Shown here in pieces: positions 53,839 through 63,992 of a DNA stretch of 64,000 nt. Within the stretch, counting starts at the first letter, position 1; every line of letters begins with the position of its first letter. Below the pieces are notes generated by a model. The model saw nothing but the letters and a program-made list of their open reading frames with translations. It searched no databases and was not told the DNA's origin. This DNA is from an uncultured Actinomycetes bacterium (GTDB lineage Bacteria; Actinomycetota; Acidimicrobiia; Acidimicrobiales; RAAP-2), in the NCBI GenBank assembly GCA_903830655.1, contig CAIKUQ010000048.1:16845-80844 (forward strand), given 5' to 3'. A program made the translations under genes and the position numbers.

Positions 53839-53935
53839 TTGAACCCCCAGAGAGAATTAGTCGCTTCATTTTGTAGATAAATGTTGCTTAAGAGAGCCTA
53901 CTTTTTAGATCTCCCTGCGCCCGACTTCTGCGAGA

Positions 53936-55135
53936 ATGTTTGCTATGTCAACGCCCGCTACTTCTACTCTTCGACGCCTTCCCTTTAACGCCCCCGTGCG
54001 AGCCTGGGCTTTAAGTGAGTGGGCACTACTTCCACTGCGCCTTTTTCTGGGGGTCACTTTCATCTACGGAGGCCTCATGAAGTTGGCTAACCCCAACTTC
54101 TTAAACCCCAAGAGCCCCATCTCCATTCAGCAGTCGCTGGTGGCTTCAATTCGCATTAGCCCAATTCACTCACTGATTACGCCACTGACTCACTTCGCTA
54201 AGCCGCTGGGAGTCTTTCTCGCCTTTGCGGAGCTGGCCGTGGGACTGGGCGTCCTCTTTGGTTTTTGGACTCGTATTGCCGCGATTGGCGGGGCCTTCTT
54301 GTCGCTCAACCTGTTCTTGACGGTTTCATTCCATTCTTCTCCCTACTTCGTTGGATCGGACATTGTCTTTCTCTTTGCTTGGTTGCCATTTATTATTTCG
54401 GGATCGGGATCTCGATTCAGTCTTGACGCATTTATTGCGAATCGAGTGGCAAAAGAGAGAAATCTCCCGGACCCAACGTTGGTGCCGATCGCCTTTTCGA
54501 CGGTGCAAAACATCTGTGGAAACTTTGACAATGGAAAGTGCAAAGTTCAAAACGGTGCTGCCTGTAACGCCGATTTGTGTCCAGTGCTCCTTGGCGCACG
54601 CGCCCCGCGCGTAACTCGCGTCGGTGGCGATTCAATTGATCGTCGCACTCTCGTCACCGGGGGCATCGCAGCAGCTTCGCTTGGTGGGGTGGCATTGGTG
54701 CTCGGTGGAGCGACCGCCGACATAGGTCGAATGATTGGTGGTGCTAAGGCACCAGTGACTGGCCCTGCACTGGGCACCACTACTACTAGTGGGACTGGCT
54801 CAACTACCACGACGGCGGCGGGAGCTGCCAAAGGGACCAAGTTGGGAGCAGCGGTACAAGTACCCGAGGGCCAAGCGGCCACCTTTACGATTCCCGCCAA
54901 TGGAGACACCGGCATTGTGCTGCACAAGGGCGGCAAATTCTTGGCCTATGACGCGATCTGTCCCCACGCGGGATGTCCAGTCGGTTACTCGAGTTCAGCC
55001 AATGAATTTCAGTGCCCCTGCCACGGTTCAACTTTTAATGTTGAGACTGGAGCGGTTTTGGCTGGGCCGGCCCCTCGTGGACTAACGGCCTTGAAGGTTG
55101 TTGAAGGCAGTGACGGTAACCTCTACCTACAGTGA
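53936..55135 (+). CDS. DoxX-family membrane domain fused to a Rieske [2Fe-2S] domain
   Basis: N-term LRLFLGVTFIYGGLMKLANP; middle CX7CX7CX4C; DRRTLVTGGIAAASLGGVALVLGG; C-term CPHAGCPVGY...CPCHGSTFN. Confidence 0.88.
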   Translation: MFAMSTPATSTLRRLPFNAPVRAWALSEWALLPLRLFLGVTFIYGGLMKLANPNFLNPKSPISIQQSLVASIRISPIHSLITPLTHFAKPLGVFLAFAELAVGLGVLFGFWTRIAAIGGAFLSLNLFLTVSFHSSPYFVGSDIVFLFAWLPFIISGSGSRFSLDAFIANRVAKERNLPDPTLVPIAFSTVQNICGNFDNGKCKVQNGAACNADLCPVLLGARAPRVTRVGGDSIDRRTLVTGGIAAASLGGVALVLGGATADIGRMIGGAKAPVTGPALGTTTTSGTGSTTTTAAGAAKGTKLGAAVQVPEGQAATFTIPANGDTGIVLHKGGKFLAYDAICPHAGCPVGYSSSANEFQCPCHGSTFNVETGAVLAGPAPRGLTALKVVEGSDGNLYLQ

Positions 55136-55818
55136 GCACTACACAACGTCGAGCCCTGGTTGTTGAAGACGACCACGCCTTAGCCCAGACGATTGCTGAA
55201 CTGCTGAATAGTGAAGGTTTTATTTCCGAGACCCAACACGACGGGGACGCTGGCTACCACGCGGCAATTACGGGTGCTTACGACGTCATAATTCTTGATG
55301 TCATGTTGCCTAAGCGAAATGGATTCAAGGTGTGCGCGGATATCCGCGATGTTGGAATCAACACCCCACTTTTGATGCTCACCGCTAAGGACGGGGACCT
55401 CGACGAGATTGAGGGGCTCGAAGCCGGTGCGGATGATTTTCTGCGTAAACCCTTCGAACGAGCAAAGCTCATGGCTCACATCAACGCGTTAATTCGCCGT
55501 TACGATCGCCACTCGCGAAATCAGTTCAGTGTTGGTGAACTCCAGGTTGACTCCGCTCAACGAGCGGCGTCGTTAAATGGCGTAGTGCTGAGCCTTACCC
55601 CGAGAGAATTTTCGCTCTTGGAATTTTTGGTTTCGCGACCTGGCGAAACTATGGCTAAGAAAGAAATCCTTCACGCCGTGTGGGGAGAGGACTTTGACGG
55701 GGACCCTAATATCATCGAAGTGTACGTTGGATACCTTCGACGAAAAATTGATCAACCTGGTCAAGAGTCCCTGATTCAAACAGTTCGTGGGATTGGCTAC
55801 AACATTAGAAAGCCCTAA
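55132..55818 (+). CDS. OmpR-family response regulator
   Basis: VVEDDHALAQTIAELL, DVIILDVMLPKRNG, winged-helix C-terminus; GTG start overlaps the Rieske fusion stop. Confidence 0.95.
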   Translation: MSTTQRRALVVEDDHALAQTIAELLNSEGFISETQHDGDAGYHAAITGAYDVIILDVMLPKRNGFKVCADIRDVGINTPLLMLTAKDGDLDEIEGLEAGADDFLRKPFERAKLMAHINALIRRYDRHSRNQFSVGELQVDSAQRAASLNGVVLSLTPREFSLLEFLVSRPGETMAKKEILHAVWGEDFDGDPNIIEVYVGYLRRKIDQPGQESLIQTVRGIGYNIRKP

Positions 55819-57200
55819 TGACGCATCAACGCAGACTCTCTGTTAGAGCACGGCTTACTATTTCATTCGTGGTCGCCGTAGCGGCAATTTTGATTGTTGC
55901 GAGTCTTGGCCTGTTTTACGTAGTGCACCGGTCGCTCTCCGCGCAGGCCCAGAGTCAAGTGGACGCGGCACTGAGTGCAGCTCAATCGAAGTTGACGCTT
56001 AATTCGAATCCAAATTCTTCAGTTCGCGTGCTGCAGCCCAATGGCTACGTTGTCTTGCAACTCACCAATTCGACCGGCACCAAAGTGTGGGCGGCCACCT
56101 CGACAATTTCGAATGCTCCCGTACTCGCTCGCACCTCACTTAACTTTGCCTCTCCTAATGGATTGGTCCCCAAGATCGTTTCGGTTTCTGGCATGGGCGG
56201 GATTACCGACCAATTGAGTTTTCCAACGGTGGTCGCAATCGGAACCGATAAGGGCCCCGGCCTGTTGTTTGGCTTCGTCTACGGGGATGTCATCACCCAC
56301 AGTGATCGTCTTTTGCTCGCGGGTATTTTGGCTTCGGCTCCACTTCTCCTGTTCTTGATGAGCGGCATGTTTTGGTTAGGTATTGGCCGGGCCCTAGCGC
56401 CGGTGGGCTCAATTCGTCGTCGAGCCGACGCTATTGCGTCCGCCAAACTCGGAGAGCGCATCGAAGTCACTCCGGGACGAGATGAGATTGCGCTCATGGC
56501 CACGACAGTCAATGAAATGCTCGACCGACTCGAGGCATCGGCCACTTCACAAAAAGAGTTCATCTCCAACGCTTCGCACGAGTTACGGAGCCCCTTGACC
56601 ACGCTCCTCGCCACCCTCGAACGAGCCCAGGCCAATCCGGAGAAAGAAGACTGGGTGGTCACCTCTGAACGACTGTTGCGGGAAAGTCGACGTCTCGAGG
56701 CAACTATTAACGATCTTTTCTGGTTAGCTAAGAACGACGAACGTCACCAACTAGAAAATCTGACTGATGTAGATCTCGATGACATTTTGTATGACGAAGC
56801 TGCGCGTACCAAATCACTGAGCAAACTTCGAGTGGACGTCAGCCACGTCCAGCCGGCCCGGGTGCGCGGAAACGCTTCGATGCTGAATCGAATGGTCCGC
56901 AACGTGGTGGACAACGCAATGCGGCATGCCACGAGTGATTTGACTCTTGCGTGTTACTACGAAGGCGACGAAGCGGTGGTTTTGATAAACAATGATGGCG
57001 CCGCTGTTGATGTGGCAACGAGTGACGAGTTCTTCATGCGATTTATTCGAGCTGACGAAGCACGGGCGCGTGATAGCGGAGGAACGGGACTCGGGCTTTC
57101 TATTGTTCAAGAAATCTGTCAGTTGCACGGTGGCCACGCGAGATTCATTGAATCCCCAGTTGGTTCGACGATTGAATTACGCATCCGGCGTCAGAGCTAG
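55818..57200 (+). CDS. Sensor histidine kinase
   Basis: HAMP, FISNASHELRSPLTTL H-box, GGTGLGLSIVQEICQLHGG. Confidence 0.95.
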   Translation: MTHQRRLSVRARLTISFVVAVAAILIVASLGLFYVVHRSLSAQAQSQVDAALSAAQSKLTLNSNPNSSVRVLQPNGYVVLQLTNSTGTKVWAATSTISNAPVLARTSLNFASPNGLVPKIVSVSGMGGITDQLSFPTVVAIGTDKGPGLLFGFVYGDVITHSDRLLLAGILASAPLLLFLMSGMFWLGIGRALAPVGSIRRRADAIASAKLGERIEVTPGRDEIALMATTVNEMLDRLEASATSQKEFISNASHELRSPLTTLLATLERAQANPEKEDWVVTSERLLRESRRLEATINDLFWLAKNDERHQLENLTDVDLDDILYDEAARTKSLSKLRVDVSHVQPARVRGNASMLNRMVRNVVDNAMRHATSDLTLACYYEGDEAVVLINNDGAAVDVATSDEFFMRFIRADEARARDSGGTGLGLSIVQEICQLHGGHARFIESPVGSTIELRIRRQS

Positions 57201-57667
57201 TACTTCGTAATTCCTTCGAGTTCAAGTAAAAATCGCTTTACCGCCACGCCACCGCCGTACCCGCCGAGACCACTGCTCGCCACTACCCGATGACAAGGAG
57301 TGATGATGGGCCAAGGGTTATTTCCGTTGGCGGTGCCCACGGCGCGAAAAGCGAGGGGGTGACCAATAGCTGCGGCCACCTCACCGTACGTGCGAGTGTG
57401 TCCGAAGGGGATGTCATCAATGGCCCTCCACACTGAATGGCGAAACTCAGAAGTTTGCACCGCGCAGCGTTGCAGGGCGAATTTCTTACGCTGGCCCGCA
57501 AAATACTCTTCGAGTTGGCGCTTGGCCTTTTGGGCGTGCAGCTCACCCTCACCCTTTCGGGCGGGCAGCCTTCGACCGGGCATGTGAATTTCGCAGATGC
57601 CGTTAGCGCACGCTTCGATGGTCCAGGTGCCAATTGGGGAGCGCACGGGGGTCAACGAGACGGCCAT
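57197..57667 (-). CDS. ogt: Methylated-DNA--protein-cysteine methyltransferase
   Basis: NPWPIITPCHRVVASSGLGGYGGGVAVKRFLLELEG. Confidence 0.95.
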   Translation of the reverse strand: MAVSLTPVRSPIGTWTIEACANGICEIHMPGRRLPARKGEGELHAQKAKRQLEEYFAGQRKKFALQRCAVQTSEFRHSVWRAIDDIPFGHTRTYGEVAAAIGHPLAFRAVGTANGNNPWPIITPCHRVVASSGLGGYGGGVAVKRFLLELEGITKY

Positions 57668-57737
57668 GAATAAGTTTTAGCCGATTTGCATTGGGCGAGC
57701 GACACCTCCCCGCCGGACTAAACGGTACGCTGACTAG

Positions 57738-58886
57738 ATGAATATTGCTCTCTACAAGGAGTCACGATCGGGTGAAACTCGCGTCGCGCTCACTCCAGAT
57801 GCCGTCAAAGCCTTTGTGGCCGACGGCTGGCAAGTCCAAGTCCAAAAGGGTGCCGGAGCGCTGGCGCACTTTGTCGATGAGGAGTACGCCGCCGCCGGTG
57901 CCACGGTGGTCGATACTCCCAGTGGCGAGGTCAATGTCCGTGTGAACGCGCCAACTCTCGCCGAGGCCCAGGCCCTACCCGAGGGATCACTGCACCTGAG
58001 TTTTCTCTCCCCGGTGTTAAATCAAGATGTGGTTCGCACTTTGAATGATCGCAAGATCACAATTTTAAGTTTTGACCTCTTGCCTCGAATCTCGCGTGCG
58101 CAGTACATGGATGCACTCTCGTCGCAGGCCACGGTCTCGGGTTACCGCGCCGCTTTGGCGGGGGCTGAGTACTTCGACCGCTTCTTCCCGCTTCTCACCA
58201 CCGCCGCGGGAACCATTCGTCCCGCCAAAGTGCTGGTCATGGGTGTGGGCGTGGCTGGATTACAGGCCATCGCCACCGCCAAGCGACTTGGTTCGAAGGT
58301 TCGCGCCTATGACGTTCGTTCCGCCGCCAAAGAGGAGGCGGAGTCCGCTGGCGCAGTATTCGTTCAACTGGGTGTCACCGCCGACGCAGCTGGTGGTTAT
58401 GCACGAGAACTCACCGAGGCAGAAAAAGCAGAACAACAAGCGGCTCTCGTTAATGAGGTTGCGGCGGCCGACGTAGTCATTACGACCGCCGCCGTCCCCG
58501 GCCGCAAGGCCCCGATATTGGTTACTAAAACCATGGTTGAGGCGATGGGCGAGGGCTCGATCATTATTGACATGGCCGCCGATGGTGGCGGGAACTGCGA
58601 ACTCACCAAGGCCGGCGAGACCGTCGTGCACGGGGGCGTTCGCGTAATCGGACTAAGTAATCCTCCGGCCGAGATGGGCGCGAGCGCCAGTTTCATGTAC
58701 GCCAACAATGTGGTCAAACTCTTGGGGCTATTTGGAGCCAAGGGGACTCTCGCACCGGACTGGAATGACGAAGTGGTTATTGGAGTCACTGTGGCTCGTA
58801 ATGGCCAGGTCAACCACGCACCAACCGCCGAAGCTCTCGGAGTTGCCCACGTGGCAATTTCGCCACAACCAAAGGAAAACGCCTAA
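57738..58886 (+). CDS. pntAA: NAD(P) transhydrogenase subunit alpha 1
   Basis: ESRSGETRVALTPDAVKAF, MGVGVAGLQAIATAKRLG, ADVVITTAAVPGRKAPILVTKTMV. Confidence 0.95.
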   Translation: MNIALYKESRSGETRVALTPDAVKAFVADGWQVQVQKGAGALAHFVDEEYAAAGATVVDTPSGEVNVRVNAPTLAEAQALPEGSLHLSFLSPVLNQDVVRTLNDRKITILSFDLLPRISRAQYMDALSSQATVSGYRAALAGAEYFDRFFPLLTTAAGTIRPAKVLVMGVGVAGLQAIATAKRLGSKVRAYDVRSAAKEEAESAGAVFVQLGVTADAAGGYARELTEAEKAEQQAALVNEVAAADVVITTAAVPGRKAPILVTKTMVEAMGEGSIIIDMAADGGGNCELTKAGETVVHGGVRVIGLSNPPAEMGASASFMYANNVVKLLGLFGAKGTLAPDWNDEVVIGVTVARNGQVNHAPTAEALGVAHVAISPQPKENA

Positions 58887-59200
58887 TGGGAAATGTCCTC
58901 TTGCAATACGCCACCGTCTTGATGCTCAGCATCTTTATCGGTATTGAAATTGTGGCCAAAGTGCCATCAATCCTGCACACCCCACTGATGAGTGGCTCTA
59001 ACGCCATTCACGGCGTCATTTTGGTGGGATCGATGATCGTCTTAGGTAACGCGAACACCAATCTGGAAGAGGTTCTAGGTTTCCTCGCCGTTTTACTGGC
59101 GACGCTAAACGTCGTTGGGGGCTTCGTTGTAACGGACCGCATGTTGGAGATGTTCAAGCCCAAGAAAAAGGTTGAGAAGAAAGAAGAGGCCGCACAATGA
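58886..59200 (+). CDS. pntAB: NAD(P) transhydrogenase subunit alpha 2
   Basis: TPLMSGSNAIHGVILVGSMIVLG, NVVGGFVVTDRMLEMFK. Confidence 0.95.
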   Translation: MGNVLLQYATVLMLSIFIGIEIVAKVPSILHTPLMSGSNAIHGVILVGSMIVLGNANTNLEEVLGFLAVLLATLNVVGGFVVTDRMLEMFKPKKKVEKKEEAAQ

Positions 59201-60591
59201 GTCGCGATACCCTCATCAACCTGATTTATCTTTTTTCAGCGACCACCTTTCTCCTCGCCCTTAAGGGGCTCGGTTCACCTAAGCGTGCTCGACGTGGGAA
59301 TGTCATCGCCGCCATTGGTATGACCGTTGCTATTGGAGCCACCTTCTTTAAGTACGTGGACGGACACCCACTACGCCACGTAGGACTCATCGTCTTGGCC
59401 ATGGTCATTGGGGTCATTGTGGCCGTTCCCACCGCACGGTTGGTTCAGATGACCGCTATGCCGCAGCTCGTGGCCATCTTTAATGGTGTGGGTGGTGGTG
59501 CCGCTGCACTCGTTTCTATTACCGAGTTCATGCATATTCACTCGAGTAATCCCGCGACCTACATAACCCTCGAGGTGTTGTTGGGTGTGCTTATTGGAAC
59601 AGTTTCGTTCTCGGGTTCGGCTATTGCCTACGCCAAGTTGCAAGAATTGATGACCGGTCGCCCCGTGACATATCCCGGCCAGCAGATCTTCAATGGGCTG
59701 ATGGGCATCGCCGCACTTGGCTTTATCGTGACGATGTTGGTTACCGGATCGATGGTTCTTCTATGGGCGCTACTCGCAGTGTCCTTTGTCCTTGGCATCG
59801 CCTTTGTACTCCCCATTGGTGGCGCTGACGTTCCGGTCTTGATTTCATTGCTGAACTCATTTACTGGACTCGCGGTGGCCGCATCTGGATTTACTTTGGG
59901 TTCGAACCTACTTATTGTTGCCGGTACCTTGGTGGGCGCTTCGGGTATTTTGCTCACTCGCTTGATGTCTAAAGCAATGGGTCGCAGTTTGGCCAACGTA
60001 CTCTTCTCCGCTTTTGGTTCGGCGACCACCGCCGGTGGCGCAGCGGCGGGCGAAGAGCGCCCCGTACGCTCAGCCTCACCAGAAGATGTGGCTGTCCTCT
60101 TGGGGCTGGCCACGAAGGTTGTCATCATCCCGGGATATGGCTTGGCGGTAGCGCAAGCCCAGCACATACTTCGCGAACTTGCCGAAGTGCTCGAGAGCAA
60201 GGGCATTGAGGTGGACTACGCCATTCACCCAGTAGCGGGTCGAATGCCCGGTCATATGAATGTCTTGCTCGCCGAGGCGAATGTGCCCTACGAACAATTA
60301 AAGGAAATGGACGAGGCAAATATCGAACTGCAAACGGCCGACGTGGCCATTGTGGTCGGAGCCAACGACACTGTTAACCCCGCGGCGAAAGACGATCCAG
60401 GCTCGCCGATCTATGGCATGCCGATCATCAATGCCGACTTAGCGGAGAACGTCTTGTTCTTAAAACGGTCTATGCGCCCTGGCTTCGCGGGGATTGAAAA
60501 CGAGTTGCTCTACAACCCCAAGACCACTTTGGTCTTCGGTGATGCCAAAGACACCCTGACCAAGATGGTTGCTGCCGTTAAGCAGAACTAA
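59197..60591 (+). CDS. pntB: NAD(P) transhydrogenase subunit beta
   Basis: TARLVQMTAMPQLVAIFNGVGGGAAALVS, PGYGLAVAQAQH, HPVAGRMPGHMNVLLAEANVPY. Confidence 0.97.
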   Translation: MSRDTLINLIYLFSATTFLLALKGLGSPKRARRGNVIAAIGMTVAIGATFFKYVDGHPLRHVGLIVLAMVIGVIVAVPTARLVQMTAMPQLVAIFNGVGGGAAALVSITEFMHIHSSNPATYITLEVLLGVLIGTVSFSGSAIAYAKLQELMTGRPVTYPGQQIFNGLMGIAALGFIVTMLVTGSMVLLWALLAVSFVLGIAFVLPIGGADVPVLISLLNSFTGLAVAASGFTLGSNLLIVAGTLVGASGILLTRLMSKAMGRSLANVLFSAFGSATTAGGAAAGEERPVRSASPEDVAVLLGLATKVVIIPGYGLAVAQAQHILRELAEVLESKGIEVDYAIHPVAGRMPGHMNVLLAEANVPYEQLKEMDEANIELQTADVAIVVGANDTVNPAAKDDPGSPIYGMPIINADLAENVLFLKRSMRPGFAGIENELLYNPKTTLVFGDAKDTLTKMVAAVKQN

Positions 60592-61511
60592 GCCGTTAAT
60601 CGGTTCAACTCGGTAACGACGTCGGCGCTTAGAGCTATGGCCGCCGCTGCGTTGGCCTGAATCTGAGCGCGTGATGACGCGCCAGCGATAACTGACGATA
60701 CCTCTGGGTGGCTCAAGAGCCAACTGAATGCGAGGGTGAGTAAGGGAGTGTTTATCTCACCGGAGTAGTTCAATAACGAACTCACCTTCGAGCGAATGGC
60801 CTCGGAGTGCCAGTGCGCTTTGCGATCATCGGACATTGAACCAAGCCGAATGTTCTCGGGCATCGGTGCACTCGGGTCAACTTTTCCCGTAAGCCAGCCG
60901 TTGGCGAGTGGGTAGTAGGGGAGAAAGCCCACGCCCACTTCATCACACACTGCTAATACTCCGTCATGCTCGGGGTCACGAGCGAGTAATGAATACTGGT
61001 TCTGCACCGAGACGAATGACTTCTTCGAGCCCGCAGCAATCTTGAACTCGCGTAGTTGATCAACGTTGAGGTTTGAACAACCAATCTCGCGCACCTTTCC
61101 CTCATCGATGAGCGTGTGGAGGGCAGCCATCGTGTCTTGCGCTGCGGTAACGCCATCGGGAAAGTGCAGCTGGTACAGATCGATGTAATCGGTACCCAGA
61201 CGTGAGAGTGAGGCTTCACAAGCACGGCGCACATAGTCGGGGGCCGAGGAGAATTCGGTGTCGCCCGCTCCGCCCATACCGAACTTGGTGGCAATGACCG
61301 CTTGATCACGCCGGTTGCGTAGTGATACGCCCAAGAGCACTTCTGACTGGGTGCCGCCGTAGATGTCGGCGGTATCAAAGAAATTCACTCCGGCATCGAG
61401 GGCACCGTGGACAACCTCGTCAGTCCCCGCCTGGTCGAGGCGAGCTCCGAAGTTATTGCAGCCGACACCGACCACCGAGACTTGTAATGACCCGAGTGAA
61501 CGCTTTTCCAT
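60588..61511 (-). CDS. Aldo/keto reductase
   Basis: GVNFFDTADIYGGTQSEVLLG, DYIDLYQLHFPD, EIGCSNL. Confidence 0.95.
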   Translation of the reverse strand: MEKRSLGSLQVSVVGVGCNNFGARLDQAGTDEVVHGALDAGVNFFDTADIYGGTQSEVLLGVSLRNRRDQAVIATKFGMGGAGDTEFSSAPDYVRRACEASLSRLGTDYIDLYQLHFPDGVTAAQDTMAALHTLIDEGKVREIGCSNLNVDQLREFKIAAGSKKSFVSVQNQYSLLARDPEHDGVLAVCDEVGVGFLPYYPLANGWLTGKVDPSAPMPENIRLGSMSDDRKAHWHSEAIRSKVSSLLNYSGEINTPLLTLAFSWLLSHPEVSSVIAGASSRAQIQANAAAAIALSADVVTELNRLTA

Positions 61512-61598
61512 ATTTATCCTTTAACCCTGACAGCCTAGGCAAATCAAATTGGTTTTTGGTGAAGCGTTGGAGGGTACGATAGAAGAAAAGGAGTCCGT

Positions 61599-61790
61599 AT
61601 GCGAGTAAAAGTGAACTACGACCTCTGCAGTTCTAATGCAGTGTGCATGGGTATTGCCCCGGAAGTCTTTGAAGTCCGCGACGATGGATATCTCTACCTG
61701 CTTACCGAAACGCCTGGTCCTGAACTTGCCGACAAGGTGAAGTTGGCCGCTCAGGCGTGCCCCAACGGGGCAATCTCAGTTGAGGAGTAA
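61599..61790 (+). CDS. Small ferredoxin ([3Fe-4S]/[4Fe-4S] single-cluster type)
   Basis: VNYDLCSSNAVCMGIAPEVFEV...ACPNGAISVEE. Confidence 0.88.
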   Translation: MRVKVNYDLCSSNAVCMGIAPEVFEVRDDGYLYLLTETPGPELADKVKLAAQACPNGAISVEE

Positions 61791-61793
61791 GAA

Positions 61794-63242
61794 GTGAGCG
61801 GACCTCGGGTCCGATTTGCTCCCTCGCCGACTGGTTTTTTCCACGTCGGCTCGGCGCGATCGGCGCTTTTCAATTGGTTTATCGCTCGACAGAGCTCGAC
61901 CGGATTCTTTATTCTGCGCATCGAAGATACTGACGCGGAACGTAACCGTGAAGAGTGGGTCGACGGAATCGTTTCGGCCATGGCCTGGTTGGGGCTCACG
62001 CTCGATGCCGGACCCTTTCGGCAAAGCGATAACGATGCCGCGCACCAAGCAGGCGTGGCATCTCTCATCGCAAGTGGTGACCTCTACTACTGCGACTGCT
62101 CCGGAGAGCTTGTCGCTGCGCGCAAAGGAGACAACAAGACCCCCGGCTACGACGGTTTTTGTCGTGATCGCGGACTGGCCAAAGGGCCGAGCACCGCACT
62201 TCGGTTTCGCACGCCCGATGCGGGCACCATCGTTGTGCATGACTTAATTCGCGGCGAAGTGGAGTTTGCCTATTCGGTCATTGACGACTTTGTCGTCGCG
62301 AAGTCTTCCGGTGCAGTGCTCTACGCATTGGCCAACGTTGTCGATGACCGCAATGACCGAATTACCCACGTCATTCGCGGCGAGGAGCACTTGCCGAATG
62401 CCCCAAAGCAGATGATGCTCTGGGCAGCGCTTAACCAGGCCCTCGGTGAGGAGGTTGCGATTCCGACCTACGCCCACCTGCCGCTCTTGGTGAATAAGGA
62501 CCGCAAAAAGCTCTCCAAGCGCAAAGACCCGGTCGCTACTGAGTCCTACCGTGATCAGGGGTTCCTTCCGGAAGCATTTGTGAACTACCTCGCGCTTTTG
62601 GGCTGGAGCCCGCGAGGCGAAGAGGAGATTGTTCCGCTTGCGCAAATGATTGAACAATTCCGCTTGGAGGATGTTTCGCACTCTCCAGCGTTCTTTGACG
62701 TGGCCAAACTTACTCATATGAATGGTGAATATATTCGCGCTCTTTCGCCCGAAGCGTTCCTTGAGCGCTCGAAGCCGTGGGTTAGCCCGTGGCAGAGTGA
62801 CTGGAAGCCCACCGATAGGGGAGTGCCCTGGAGTGAGTCAGAATTCAATCAGGATCTCTTTGCCAAGGTCGGCCCGTTAGTGCAAGAGAGGATTTCGCTC
62901 CTCGGTGATATCCCAGCCATGGTTGCCTTCTTTTTCTTGCCCGAAGTTCCGTTTATCGATGTGGACTTTGACAAGGCCATTCGTAATGACAGCAAAGGTC
63001 GCGAGATGCTGACCAGTGCAATTGAGCACTTCGCCACAGTTGATTGGGACTCGGCGTCTCTCCACGAGGCGACTGTCAAGGTGGGCGAAGGACTCGAACT
63101 CAATCTTCGAAAGGGTCAGGCCCCAATTCGTTGTGCGGTGACTGGATCACTCGTAGGACCACCCCTATTTGAGTCACTGGAAATACTTGGTCGCGATGAG
63201 GTGCTCAAGCGTCTACGAGGCGCACTCGAGAGGGCTTCATGA
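61794..63242 (+). CDS. gltX: Glutamyl-tRNA synthetase
   Basis: VRFAPSPTGFFHVGSARSALFNWF, LSKRKDPVATESYRDQGFLPEAFVNYLALLGWSP. Confidence 0.96.
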   Translation: MSGPRVRFAPSPTGFFHVGSARSALFNWFIARQSSTGFFILRIEDTDAERNREEWVDGIVSAMAWLGLTLDAGPFRQSDNDAAHQAGVASLIASGDLYYCDCSGELVAARKGDNKTPGYDGFCRDRGLAKGPSTALRFRTPDAGTIVVHDLIRGEVEFAYSVIDDFVVAKSSGAVLYALANVVDDRNDRITHVIRGEEHLPNAPKQMMLWAALNQALGEEVAIPTYAHLPLLVNKDRKKLSKRKDPVATESYRDQGFLPEAFVNYLALLGWSPRGEEEIVPLAQMIEQFRLEDVSHSPAFFDVAKLTHMNGEYIRALSPEAFLERSKPWVSPWQSDWKPTDRGVPWSESEFNQDLFAKVGPLVQERISLLGDIPAMVAFFFLPEVPFIDVDFDKAIRNDSKGREMLTSAIEHFATVDWDSASLHEATVKVGEGLELNLRKGQAPIRCAVTGSLVGPPLFESLEILGRDEVLKRLRGALERAS

Positions 63243-63892
63243 TTTTTGGACCATTCAAATTGGTCCTAAAGATCATTAGCTCGCTCTTCTCGCTAGCGCT
63301 CCTGTATTTCGGATTTACCGTCTTTCAGATCTGGAACACCAGCCATGATCACGCTACCGGTGATGCTCAGGCCATTTTGGTTTTCGGCACAGCTGAGATG
63401 AACGGAACGCCATCACCAGCTTTGGCGGCGAGACTCAATCAAGCGGCCGCACTATACCGAGCGCAACGCGCTCCTTGGGTAGTTGTGACGGGTGGCAATC
63501 GTCCCGGTGACCTCTACACCGAATCGGGTGTTTCAAAGGTCTACCTCGAGCATCACGGCGTTCCCGCCACTCGAATCCTTCAGGGATTTGGTGATGACAC
63601 CTGGCAGAATGTAACAACCTCGCTTGGGGTCATGAATAGTCATCACATCCACACCGTGCTCACGGTCACCGATCCGTTTCATGAATATCGGGCAATGGCA
63701 ATTGCTTCATCCAATGGCCTTTCCCCTCAAGCCTCACCAGTACCAACCTCCCCAACACTAAAAGGTGGCTTGTGGGGTTATTACTTAAAAGAGGGTCTAG
63801 ACGTCAGCGTGGGGCGCATCGTTGGCTACGGCACCCTCAGTTCATGGACCACGGGAGTCGCCAAGGTCTACCCGGCGGTTGGCGGGCAATAA
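63239..63892 (+). CDS. YdcF/SanA-like DUF218 membrane protein
   Basis: N-term TM; AILVFGTAEMNGTPSPALAARLNQAAALYRAQRAPWVVVTGG. Confidence 0.85.
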   Translation: MIFGPFKLVLKIISSLFSLALLYFGFTVFQIWNTSHDHATGDAQAILVFGTAEMNGTPSPALAARLNQAAALYRAQRAPWVVVTGGNRPGDLYTESGVSKVYLEHHGVPATRILQGFGDDTWQNVTTSLGVMNSHHIHTVLTVTDPFHEYRAMAIASSNGLSPQASPVPTSPTLKGGLWGYYLKEGLDVSVGRIVGYGTLSSWTTGVAKVYPAVGGQ

Positions 63893-63920
63893 GGCTTTGT
63901 CGGTAAGATGGTCCAGCCCT

Positions 63921-63992
63921 TCGGGGGTGGTGTAATTGGCAACACAAGTGGTTCTGGTCCACTTATTCAGGGTTCGAGTCCTTGCCCCCGAG
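63921..63992 (+). tRNA. tRNA-Gln (anticodon CTG), CCA not encoded
   Basis: Acceptor TCGGGGG/CCCCCGA, D stem GTGT/ACAC, anticodon arm AGTGG-TTCTGGT-CCACT, T arm CAGGG-TTCGAGT-CCTTG. Confidence 0.93.

Noticed and set aside
54775-54830. Thr/Gly/Ala-rich repeat tract as a DNA repeat element
   Set aside because: It is an in-frame flexible linker of the Rieske fusion; no repeat unit at DNA level
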